Source: Hyphomonadaceae bacterium (lineage in GTDB: Bacteria; Pseudomonadota; Alphaproteobacteria; Rhizobiales; Hyphomicrobiaceae). Taken from it: a DNA stretch of 64,000 bases. Positions within the stretch are counted from its first letter, which is position 1. Each line of letters opens with the position of its first letter. Made by a program: the position numbers and the translations under genes. The notes beneath the pieces are model-generated. The model made no database searches, had not been told where the DNA came from, and saw only the letters and a list, made by a program, of their open reading frames with translations. Of this stretch, positions 9,101 to 17,947 are shown piece after piece. The stretch is taken from positions 1 through 64,000 of the forward strand of contig JAIEQJ010000055.1 in NCBI GenBank assembly GCA_019747815.1, read 5' to 3'.

Positions 9101-10228
9101 TCAGGCCTGCAGCGAGGGGAGCACGTTGCGGCCGGAGCCGGCATCGAAGAACAGCAGCCGCTCGACCGGAAAACGCAGCGCCGCGGGGTCACCCTGTTGG
9201 ATTTTCATCGGCCCCGGCGTCTCGATCGCAAGGCGCACCGGGGCTGCGGCGTCGCGACTTTCAAGGTCGACCAGGACAACATCGACGTCGCCTCGCGTCT
9301 CGCGATAGAAGAACCGGGCACCAATGCTCGTCTCGTCCGGCCCCTCCTGCGCCACCAGTATGTGCTCCGGCCGGATACCCAGGATCACCTCGCTGCCGCT
9401 CAGGGCCCCAGAGAGTTGCGCTGCGATGGCACGATCGACCGCCACGCTCCAACCTGCACCACGAACGTGCATTTGGGCCCCGGCGGTGGAGATCTGACCG
9501 GTCAGGAGGTTGATCGGCGGCTCGCCGATGAAGTTCGCGACGAACACATTGGCTGGCGCGGCATAGAGGTCCTGCGGCGTGCCGATCTGCTGGAGGACTC
9601 CGCCATTCATGATCGCGACCTGATCAGCCATCGCGATCGCCTCCGTCTGATCGTGCGTGACCAGGATCGAGGTCAGGCCGCTCTCCTGCTGCAGCCGTTT
9701 GATCTCGGTTCGCAGATAGACCTTCTGATCAGCGTCGAGATGGCTGAGCGGTTCGTCGAACAGGATCAACTCGGGATCGCGGACGAGCGCGCGCCCGATC
9801 GAGACGCGCTGTTGAGCGCCGCCACTGAGCGCCTTCACGCCCTGGCCGCTCCACTGCTCCAGGCCGAGAAGAGCAAGGGCCTGCCGGACGCGCTTGTCGA
9901 TCTCGGTCTGCGAAAATCCTCGCAGCCGCAATGGAAACGCGATGTTCTCGAAGACCGAAAGGTGTGGGTAGAGAGCGTAATCCTCAAACACCATCGCCAG
10001 GTTGCGTTCGCCAGGCTCCAGGCTCGCAACAGAACGTCCGTCGAAAAGGATGTCGCCGCGCGTGACCTCCTCGACACCGGCAATCATCTTCAAAGTCGAG
10101 CTCTTGCCACAACCCGACGGCCCGAGCAGCGCCAGCATCTTGCCGTCGGGGCACGTCAGTGACAAGTCAACGACCGCCTCGACAGCTCCGTACACCTTCC
10201 AGACGCTATCGAGTTGGATGGTCGCCAT
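9101..10228 (-). CDS. ABC transporter ATP-binding protein (MalK/UgpC-like)
   Basis: Walker A GPSGCGKSSTLKMIAG, LSGGAQQRVSIGRALVRDPELILFDEPLSHLD, VTHDQTEA. Confidence 0.93.
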   Translation of the reverse strand: MATIQLDSVWKVYGAVEAVVDLSLTCPDGKMLALLGPSGCGKSSTLKMIAGVEEVTRGDILFDGRSVASLEPGERNLAMVFEDYALYPHLSVFENIAFPLRLRGFSQTEIDKRVRQALALLGLEQWSGQGVKALSGGAQQRVSIGRALVRDPELILFDEPLSHLDADQKVYLRTEIKRLQQESGLTSILVTHDQTEAIAMADQVAIMNGGVLQQIGTPQDLYAAPANVFVANFIGEPPINLLTGQISTAGAQMHVRGAGWSVAVDRAIAAQLSGALSGSEVILGIRPEHILVAQEGPDETSIGARFFYRETRGDVDVVLVDLESRDAAAPVRLAIETPGPMKIQQGDPAALRFPVERLLFFDAGSGRNVLPSLQA

Positions 10229-10446
10229 TCTTGAGCCCAGCCCCCACCCGGGATGCGACGCCAGCCCTAACTTAGGCCACTCTTGCCTTCAGACCGTACC
10301 GCTCGTCCGACCGGCCGGGAGGCGGCACTCACGCAAATCATAGTTGTACTGTCTTTAAGACTACCAGCCTATAGGATATCAGACTGCCTCGCAACCGGAG
10401 GTCGCTGCACCTTACTTGCAGGCGCGGCTTCTGCAAACGCAATGGG

Positions 10447-10968
10447 TCACGTTCGCCGGACTTGCATCGCGTTTGATGCGCCTGCTGCACTGCCCGGCTG
10501 ACCGCTTCGTTGTGCGTTCTCCCATGCGCTGCCCGGCTCGATGGAGAGCGTCTTGACGCTGATCCCGCCAAGCCACTCGCGCGCGTTGATGGGACCATCG
10601 AGCACGAGCAGCGCGGTGATTGCGCCGCTGCGCAATGCTGCCAGGAACGTCGTGGTTCGCCAATGGCCGTGCGGCACTTTCGCCTTCAACGGCTCGCCCG
10701 CGCGCCACCAGCCGTGCGTGCGCGTCATGCTGGCCTTGGTCCACGTCTCATCGACGAAGACGAGACGTTCGAGCGGCAATTGCAGCCGCTGCCACCATCT
10801 GCGGCGACGGGCGAGGTCAGGTCGATCCCGCTCGCAGGCGAGAACAATTTTTTTAACGCTGATACCTTCGCGCTTCATGAAGCGCCGGAGCGTGTCGATA
10901 TCGTTGAGGTAAGCAGCCCCCCGGCTCGGCGAGGAATGGCGACGCTGCGGCTTCAGCCGGGGCACCAT
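10447..10968 (-). pseudogene. IS630-family-like transposase fragment
   Basis: RLVFVDETWTKASMTRTHGWWRAGEPLKAKVPHGHWRTTTFLAALRSGAITALLVLDGPINAREW; lacks the C-terminal part of the DDE domain. Confidence 0.75.
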
Positions 10969-11084
10969 GATGGGCCTGCATGTGGGGCTCAGGCGGGCGG
11001 TGGCGCCGGCTGCAATCGTCGGCTTCTCGGGCCTTCTGGCAGGCGCGGAGCATCTGGCTTGAGAGTGTTGCCCGCCCTTCGATC

Positions 11085-11282
11085 CTGCTGATCCGCCGCG
11101 AGGCCGACGACTTGATCCCGGTCGCCGCTCTACACGTAGCCCGCGAGGAACTGGCTAAAATCGATTTACTGATCGATTGGCATGTGCGTCCGGGCGTGGG
11201 GCACGGCTTCGATCAGGAGGCGCAAATCATGGCCGGGCCCTTCATCGCCTCAGCCGTGAAAGGCCTCCAGCGGGCCCGCTAG
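11085..11282 (+). pseudogene. C-terminal remnant of a phospholipase/carboxylesterase-type alpha/beta hydrolase
   Basis: LLIRREADDLIPVAALHVAREELAKIDLLIDWHVRPGVGHGFDQEAQIMAGPFIASAVKG resembles the HGDxDxVIP...W..PGxGHGID.. C-terminus; no upstream portion. Confidence 0.6.
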
Positions 11283-11408
11283 CACCAAATTCTCTTGCCG
11301 GCCAGCGACCTAGCCTCGGCTTCACATCCCCGACACACGCGGCTAGTATGTCGCCGCTTGACAGGGGGTGGAGTTCGATTCGCTTGGTGAAATGAACAGA
11401 ACCGCGCC

Positions 11409-11969
11409 GTGAACGCCTACGCTGCCACGCCCGAAACCTTTCCGGCGCTCGTCCTGAACGCCGACTTCCGGCCGCTTAGCTACTACCCGCTGTCGCTGTG
11501 GAGCTGGCAGGAGTCGGTGAAGGCGGTCTTCCTGGAGAGGGTGAACATCGTTTCAGAATACGATCGCCTAGTGCGCAGCCCCTCCTTCGAGATGCGCCTG
11601 CCGAGCGTCGTGTCGCTCAAGACCTACGTCAAGCCGGCCCTCTATCCGGCATTTACGCGGTTCAACGTGTTCCTCCGCGACCGCTTCACCTGCCAATATT
11701 GCGGCGCCAGGAACGATCTGACATTTGACCACCTGATCCCCCGCTCGCGGGGCGGACAGACCCGGTGGGACAATGTGGTCGCGGCCTGCGCGCCCTGCAA
11801 TCTGCTCAAAGGCGGCAGCTTGCCCGATCAGAGCGGCATGCGGCCGAGGCAGGTGCCCTACCGGCCGACGGTGTTCGAGCTCCATCGCAACGGACGACTG
11901 TTCCCGCCGAACTACCTGCACCAGAGCTGGCTCGACTATCTCTACTGGGATACCGAACTCGAGCCATAA
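11409..11969 (+). CDS. HNH endonuclease
   Basis: FLRDRFTCQYCGARNDLTFDHLIPRSRGGQTRWDNVVAACAPCNLLKGG. Confidence 0.92.
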   Translation: MNAYAATPETFPALVLNADFRPLSYYPLSLWSWQESVKAVFLERVNIVSEYDRLVRSPSFEMRLPSVVSLKTYVKPALYPAFTRFNVFLRDRFTCQYCGARNDLTFDHLIPRSRGGQTRWDNVVAACAPCNLLKGGSLPDQSGMRPRQVPYRPTVFELHRNGRLFPPNYLHQSWLDYLYWDTELEP

Positions 11970-12133
11970 CGGCCGTCTCGCCGTCCATAGGCCGGCCGCC
12001 TTCATCGCGCTTGTACCCGGACGCTCCTTGCATGGTATTGCATGCCTTTGGGAAGCGCTGGCCGCCTCAAGCCGCGCACCGGGAGAACAGACCCTGCGCT
12101 GGCCGCACCAGATGCAGGGTGACCACCGTCGCC

Positions 12134-12343
12134 TTAGGCTGCCTTGCGCTGCTGCGGAGCACACAAAGTCTGGGCAATGCGATCAACCGCGGTGCACCAG
12201 TCGGCGCCGTCGGCATCAGCCAGGCCGAACGCCTTGAGCGCCGTTGCCGGGCTCCCGCCATCGCGAAAGATGCGGGCGCAGGCCTGCCGCGCATAGCCGA
12301 TCGCCTGCTCCCACTGCACGGAGTTGATGTGGCGGGGGAACAT
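12134..12343 (-). CDS. small hypothetical protein (69 aa)
   Basis: MFPRHINSVQWEQAIGYARQACARIFRDGGSPATALKAFGLADADGADWCTAVDRIAQTL; purine-rich RBS-like sequence upstream. Confidence 0.55.
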   Translation of the reverse strand: MFPRHINSVQWEQAIGYARQACARIFRDGGSPATALKAFGLADADGADWCTAVDRIAQTLCAPQQRKAA

Positions 12344-12614
12344 GTTGTTAGCCTCTCTGTTTGTTGTCTTGCCCGACGCGGCGCATGTGTGCTGAACCAA
12401 GGGTGGCAGGCGCATCCAACGTTGTGGCTCCCCGACGCAAAACCTTGTCACGCGAAGCCGCTCTTGACATGCCTGTCGTACGCTGGATGCGCCTGCCTCA
12501 TGGACGGCTGCTGCTGCGGCCATCCTATTCACTTGGAGCGTCCCTCCCGAATTGGGACGATTTCGACTTGTGTCGGTGCGGGAAGAGAACGCAACACCCG
12601 CCCAACCACCTCAC

Positions 12615-13130
12615 TCAGCAAACGCCACGTAGGCTCTTTCGACTCGACCATTTCACTCGCTCGGCCTTGCCTTCGGCGAGATCGGCAAGCCGCTTGGCGA
12701 TACGCATGCCCCTTTTCGCTTCGGCGGCCCGCCGCAGGTGTTCCATCGCGAAGGCTAGAACGTCTCGGGGAGATCTGTGTGACTCACTCTCGGACAACGC
12801 CAACCCAGAACGCACACGCAACGGACGCAACTGACTGACGCCACGCACACCAACGCTATGCAACCGTACACTCTTCTGAACGCTACTCACTGGAACGGTA
12901 CCTCTTGAACGCGAATCGCCCGACAACTGAAAAACGCCCGACGGGTCGACTCCATACAACGCGAACTTGTGGATAAACTCAGAATAAGCACTCCGCACTT
13001 CGCCACCCGGGACCGCAACTACGCTGAACATCATCATGGGCGGCCTAGCGTCTCTGTTAACCACTTGTTCGCTTTGCGTTCCCGACAAGGCCCAATATAC
13101 CCCCCTCTTTGTGTCTCGGATATGGCACAC
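12615..13130 (-). CDS. orphan hypothetical protein
   Basis: ORF 171 aa in a region that looks less GC-rich; no family recognised. Confidence 0.3.
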   Translation of the reverse strand: MCHIRDTKRGVYWALSGTQSEQVVNRDARPPMMMFSVVAVPGGEVRSAYSEFIHKFALYGVDPSGVFQLSGDSRSRGTVPVSSVQKSVRLHSVGVRGVSQLRPLRVRSGLALSESESHRSPRDVLAFAMEHLRRAAEAKRGMRIAKRLADLAEGKAERVKWSSRKSLRGVC

Positions 13131-13241
13131 CTTCGGTCAAAAATGGCTTTCCCGGACAATTAGCTTGACAGACGTGGGGCGGTCTCGGCGCCCGCAGCGC
13201 GCTTCGACTGGCGTCGCACTCCGCTATTACGAGGCAAAACA

Positions 13242-13889
13242 ATGCCTTTCACCTACCTGGCCACTGGCCCGACAGCCCCGGCAACCCGCCTTTTGCTCGC
13301 CCATGGGGCGGGCGCGGGCATGGAAACGCCGTTCATGACGTCCGTCGCCAGCCTGTTGGCGGAGCGCGGGGTTGCCACCCTGCGGTTCGAGTTCGGGTAC
13401 ATGGCTGCCCGCCGCCAGGGCGATCCCAGGAAGCCGCCGCCGAAAGCCGAGCGGCTGATGGACGAATACCGCGCGGCCGTTGCCGGGGTGCCCAAGGGCC
13501 CGCCCCTGCTGATCGGCGGCAAATCTATGGGCGGGCGGGTGGCAAGTCTCGTCGCCGACGAGTTGCTGGCGCGGCAGCGCATTGTCGGTCTTGTCTGTCT
13601 TGGCTATCCGTTTCATCCGCCCAAGAAGCCTGAGCAGCTGCGCACGGCGCACCTCGCGGGCTTGAGCTGCCCAGCGCTCATCGTTCAGGGCGATCGTGAT
13701 CCCTTCGGTTCCCGCAGCGAGGTCGAGGCCCTGCGGCTGTCCTCCGCAATCCGCCTCATCTGGGCCAACGACGGCGACCACGATCTGGGTCCCCGCGGCG
13801 GCTCAGGTTTCACGCGCAAGGGCAATCTCGCCGCTGCTGCCGACGCGATTGCCGCATTTGCCGCAGAGCTGTCGAGGCCGGCTGGCTAA
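13242..13889 (+). CDS. alpha/beta hydrolase (KANL3/TEX30-like family)
   Basis: RLLLAHGAGAGMETPFMTSVASLLAERGVATLRFEFGYM, LLIGGKSMGGRVASLVAD, ALIVQGDRDPFG. Confidence 0.88.
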   Translation: MPFTYLATGPTAPATRLLLAHGAGAGMETPFMTSVASLLAERGVATLRFEFGYMAARRQGDPRKPPPKAERLMDEYRAAVAGVPKGPPLLIGGKSMGGRVASLVADELLARQRIVGLVCLGYPFHPPKKPEQLRTAHLAGLSCPALIVQGDRDPFGSRSEVEALRLSSAIRLIWANDGDHDLGPRGGSGFTRKGNLAAAADAIAAFAAELSRPAG

Positions 13890-15088
13890 GCGGGAGCCGC
13901 AACTGCCGGCGGCTCCGGCAAACGCTGAGGGAGCATGCTGACCGCACCCAGGATGACCGCAGCGGAGAGCGCAAGAAGGCGGAAGAGTGCGTCGAAACCC
14001 CAGCTCTCGTAGACGAATGCGATCAGTGGCAGGGTCGCTGCCAGGGCGGTAAAGCTCACCACATAGCGCACGCCATAGATGCGGGCGCGCCATTCGCCTT
14101 CGGCGAGACGCCCCACCATGTAGTCATTGATCGGGATTTGCCCGAACGCCGCCAGCATGAAGGCCATGGCGCACGCCAGCGCCGCCCAATCCGTGAGACC
14201 TGGCATGACGGCAAAGAATACGACTTGCAGGACTGCCGCCGCAATGAACACCGTGCGTGGCCCCACCCGGTCGAGCATATGCCCCACGATCAACTGGCCA
14301 ATCGAAGCCAGCGCAAACACCAGGAACGCGAGCTGGCCGACGGCCGTGGCCGACATCGCAATCCCTCCGAGACGCTCGGCGAACACCTTGGGCAGCGCAA
14401 AAGTCGTCGATTGGAACACCACGCTTGAGACCGCAGTGGTCAGAAATACGATCATCGATATGCGCAAGAGAAGCGCCTTGAAGTCGGCCGGGAGGACCTT
14501 GGCCGCAGCTTTGACACGCACCGGCGGTCTCGGCGCAGCGATCTCCCGCCACATCAACGCCGTGTACATGATGCCGATCAGGATCGAGACGACGCCGGGC
14601 ACGATGAATGCGATGCGCCATCCACCATGGTCGATGAAGTAGCCGGTGATCAGCGCCGCGCTCGCGACGCCCAAGTTGCCGAACACGCCGTTGACGGCAA
14701 TGCGCATGCCCGTGTTCTTCCACTTCTCGACCACGATGGCGAGACCGACGGGGTGATAGATGGCGGCGAACACGCCGACCACGAACAAGCCAATGCCGAT
14801 CTCCAGCGGCGTTCGCGCGGAGGCAGTGGCGATCGAAGCAAGCCCGATCCCGATGAAGAACACGCTCATCATGCCTTCGCGGCTCCACTTGTCAGCGAGC
14901 CAGCCAGCCGGCAGCGCGAACACGCCGAACGCGAAGAACCCGGGCGTGGCGTATTTCAAGAGGTCGGCATAGCCGAGCCCCCATTCCCGATGCAGGGCCA
15001 GCGCTGCCACGGTGGCGAAGATCAGCGTGAACAGGTGATCCAGAAAGTGCCCCAGATTCAGCAACAGGAAGTGCAGGCGCTCGCGCAT
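13886..15088 (-). CDS. MFS transporter
   Basis: 12-TM pattern, GYADLLKYATPGFFAFGVFALPAGWLADKWSREGMM; likely start at 15088. Confidence 0.88.
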   Translation of the reverse strand: MRERLHFLLLNLGHFLDHLFTLIFATVAALALHREWGLGYADLLKYATPGFFAFGVFALPAGWLADKWSREGMMSVFFIGIGLASIATASARTPLEIGIGLFVVGVFAAIYHPVGLAIVVEKWKNTGMRIAVNGVFGNLGVASAALITGYFIDHGGWRIAFIVPGVVSILIGIMYTALMWREIAAPRPPVRVKAAAKVLPADFKALLLRISMIVFLTTAVSSVVFQSTTFALPKVFAERLGGIAMSATAVGQLAFLVFALASIGQLIVGHMLDRVGPRTVFIAAAVLQVVFFAVMPGLTDWAALACAMAFMLAAFGQIPINDYMVGRLAEGEWRARIYGVRYVVSFTALAATLPLIAFVYESWGFDALFRLLALSAAVILGAVSMLPQRLPEPPAVAAPA

Positions 15089-15322
15089 ACAGGCTCTCCT
15101 CGGCCGGGCGTTGGCCGCCCGTGTGCTACGCAAACTACCGCGTTCGTGCCTCTCGGCAAATCGGGTGCGCAACAAAAGGGATTGAGGCGCCGGGCCGTCT
15201 TGCTGGAGGGCAAAGGCCGGGAATACCGCAACAGGCGCCTCTCAAGGCACCGGCAAGGGATGGAAAACAGCACCATGCCTGCTGGCGCCATCGAGCGGCA
15301 GAGCGGCGCTGGCCAATCAGAT

Positions 15323-15350
15323 GCCGGCCAGGTGCCGGCCAGGTGCCGGC
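15323..15350. repeat. short tandem repeat, about 2.5 x 11 bp (gccggccaggt)
   Basis: gccggccaggtgccggccaggtgccggc. Confidence 0.85.
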
Positions 15351-15509
15351 TCGTGTATCACCGACACGCGCACCCGCCACCCCGCTTGGGAGGCGCGCAG
15401 GCGACGATCAGGGAGGGAGCCGACCACCTCCCGCTAACGTGCGGATCCGACGCGACCTGCGGCCGGTATTGACGCGGATGCTCGAACAGGATCCCACGGT
15501 CTGAGCTGC

Positions 15510-15947
15510 TCACGCTGCGCGGCGTTCCCGCTTGGGGACGTCCGCGGCTGCCGCGGCCGGCTTCGCGTCGGTGAAGTCGATGTGGTCACGTGCCGGAGCG
15601 GCCGTCTTGCCGTCCTGGGCACCAGTGAAGCCTGGCCCGGTCAGCGCACCGAACGCGACCGTCAAGCGCCGCGCCCCCTCGCTGTAGTCAAAGACAGCAG
15701 TCTGCCAGAACTTCAATTGCTCTCCGACCAGGTCTTGCGGGGTCTTGCATTGACCAACGCGCATCGGCACTTCCAGCCAGGCGCGGGCCCGGCGGGTCAT
15801 GAGGCCCATGACTTCCAGGTTCCAGCGCCCGACACCCTTCAGCATCGGCTCATAGCCCTTTGCAAGGATGTCGAGGTTGTTGCAGTAGGTCTGGCTCAAA
15901 TTGACAAAGGGACCCGCCTTGGGGTCGCTACGCTCACTCGCGCTCAT
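15510..15947 (-). CDS. phasin-like (PHA granule-associated) protein
   Basis: EVPMRVGQCKTPQDLVGEQLKFWQTAVFDYSEGARRLTVAFG. Confidence 0.65.
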   Translation of the reverse strand: MSASERSDPKAGPFVNLSQTYCNNLDILAKGYEPMLKGVGRWNLEVMGLMTRRARAWLEVPMRVGQCKTPQDLVGEQLKFWQTAVFDYSEGARRLTVAFGALTGPGFTGAQDGKTAAPARDHIDFTDAKPAAAAADVPKRERRAA

Positions 15948-16160
15948 GCACCCTCCGATGTTCCTACCCTGAACCAGCGCTTCCGGAGACGAGGCCGCAT
16001 CCCGGGAGCACACGGCAAAAAAATATACTTAATGCGTCTGATCGGCAACACCGACCCGCCGTGAGCAAACTCGCCCAGCGTCCACGCAGTCCAGAGCTTT
16101 CGCCCTCTTGCGAGCAGGAACGGGGCAGGACTGCAATCTCAGATACCGGTTGAGTCCCCG

Positions 16161-16174
16161 ATCCGATATCGGAT
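16161..16174. promoter_or_regulatory. 14-bp perfect palindrome ATCCGATATCGGAT upstream of the bcsS-like gene
   Basis: Seen in sequence; function unknown. Confidence 0.35.
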
Positions 16175-16246
16175 ATGGTCTATACAGAGGTTCGGCGGCT
16201 CATTTTCACTTCGCACAGCTAACGCTTTGTTGGCCAGGGGCTTTTC

Positions 16247-17020
16247 GTGCCGCGTTCTGGCTTGCAGTTGACCGTGCACCACGCCGCGGCAGCGGCGGCC
16301 ACGGTATGTCATGCCCTGGGACTCGGGCTGGATGCCGCAGCAGCGCCGCCCGAACGGCGGGACACTCCCGCCTTCGAGATGTGGGCGGGTGCTGAAGTCT
16401 TCCAGCGGGTCTGGTCCATGTACACCGGGGGGACCTACGCACCCTTCGGCGACGTGCACAGCGACGGCTTCAGGATCCGCGCCATGGCTGGCTATGGCGC
16501 CTACGGCTATGCCAGCCCCCGCTGGACGGGCGCCGGCACCCAGGCTCTCGAATTTCGCGGCATGGCCTCGTTTGCCGATCTGCTGCTCGGTTATCACAAG
16601 CAGCTCGGACCGGTGACCATCAAGGTCCTGACCGGCCTCACCCTTCTCGACCAAAGCAGCAACGATCCGGAGGCGCCCTCGGGCACCGAGGTCGGCGCCA
16701 AGGCCGTGCTGGAGACATGGTGGACCATCACCGACCGAGCTTGGGCCTCGGTCGACCTCTCCTTGACCACCCTACAGGATGTCTACGGCGCGCGTGCCAG
16801 GCTTGGCTGGAGGCTGTGGCCCGCGCTTTCCATTGGCGTAGAGGGCGGCGCTACCGGCTCCTTGGACTATGACACGGCGCGTATCGGCGGCTTTGTGCGC
16901 TACACCTGGGCCAATGGCGAAGCATCGTTGTCGGGCGGGCTCGCCAGCGACGGCCCCCGTCGGGCCTGGAGGGATGTGCAGGGGCCGTTCGTGACGTTCG
17001 GCGTCCTCACCCGCTTCTGA
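16247..17020 (+). CDS. bcsS: cellulose biosynthesis protein BcsS-like, outer-membrane beta-barrel type
   Basis: WAGAEVFQRVWSMYTGGTYAPFGDVHSDGFRIRAMAGYGAYGY...LGYHKQLGPVTIKVLTGLTLLDQ. Confidence 0.75.
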   Translation: MPRSGLQLTVHHAAAAAATVCHALGLGLDAAAAPPERRDTPAFEMWAGAEVFQRVWSMYTGGTYAPFGDVHSDGFRIRAMAGYGAYGYASPRWTGAGTQALEFRGMASFADLLLGYHKQLGPVTIKVLTGLTLLDQSSNDPEAPSGTEVGAKAVLETWWTITDRAWASVDLSLTTLQDVYGARARLGWRLWPALSIGVEGGATGSLDYDTARIGGFVRYTWANGEASLSGGLASDGPRRAWRDVQGPFVTFGVLTRF

Positions 17021-17128
17021 ATGTGCAAACGGCCGCCGCCGCTGCATTGCGCAGTCGCGCTGGAGGCGGTCTGTGCTATGCTGCAGCCGGGTAGCAAAAA
17101 ACAACAGTCCGTAACAGCGAGGAATGCC

Positions 17129-17947
17129 ATGCAGAGCATTCTTCTTCCGATCGACCAAGGCGAGCAAATGCCCGCAGTCCTGGAGACCGCGCGGCTGCTG
17201 GCACGTCGGTTCGAGGCAACCATCGAGGGCGTGGCGCTGCGCCCTGCGTTTGCCGAGATCGTGGCGCCGGACCCCATCGTTGCCGTCACCATTCCCCCCG
17301 CCGATTGGAATGAGACCGAGTTTTGCCGCAGCGTGCGCCAGACCTTTGACGCGTACGCGGCCCAGCACGCCCCGGGAGCGGGCAAAGGCGCCCGCTTCCG
17401 CTGGCGCGGCGGCTCCGCGATCGAGGATGGGGCTCTTGGCAGCTTGGGCCGCGTCTATGATGTCACCGTGCTTGGCCGGCCGGGCGGTCGCGGCGCGCGC
17501 ATGACGGCGCTCGAGGCGGCGCTTTTCGACAGTGGCAGACCCGTGCTGATGGCCCCGCCCCAAGCGCCCAAGACGCTGGGTGAAACGGTGCTTATCCATT
17601 GGAATGCCAGCACGGAAACCGCCCGCTGCATGCTGTTTGCCATGCCGCTCCTGAAGCAGGCCAAGCGCGTATCCATGATCGCCGTCGACGGGGCGATGGC
17701 ACCGGGCCCAAGCATCAAGGACGCGGTGGGCTACTTGGCCGCGAATGGGATCGAGGCAACGGACAAGACAGTCCCGGGAAGCTCCTCACGCGCCGGCGAG
17801 GCCATTCTGGCTGAGGCCGCATCGATCCGGGCCGACCTGCTGATCAAAGGGGCCTACACGCAAAGCCGGCTGCGGCAGATGATCTTCGGTGGCGCCACCA
17901 GCCACATCCTGTCGGCGGCGGGACTACCGGTGTTCTTTGCGCACTAA
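17129..17947 (+). CDS. universal stress protein (UspA family)
   Basis: MQSILLPIDQGEQMPAVLETARLLARRFEATIEGVAL ... GAYTQSRLRQMIFGGATSHILSAAGLPVFFAH. Confidence 0.88.
   Translation: MQSILLPIDQGEQMPAVLETARLLARRFEATIEGVALRPAFAEIVAPDPIVAVTIPPADWNETEFCRSVRQTFDAYAAQHAPGAGKGARFRWRGGSAIEDGALGSLGRVYDVTVLGRPGGRGARMTALEAALFDSGRPVLMAPPQAPKTLGETVLIHWNASTETARCMLFAMPLLKQAKRVSMIAVDGAMAPGPSIKDAVGYLAANGIEATDKTVPGSSSRAGEAILAEAASIRADLLIKGAYTQSRLRQMIFGGATSHILSAAGLPVFFAH

Noticed and set aside
15323-15350. 11-bp tandem repeat as a possible iteron or phase-variation tract
   Set aside because: Only about 2.5 units, intergenic, no replication or contingency gene nearby; kept as a feature only.
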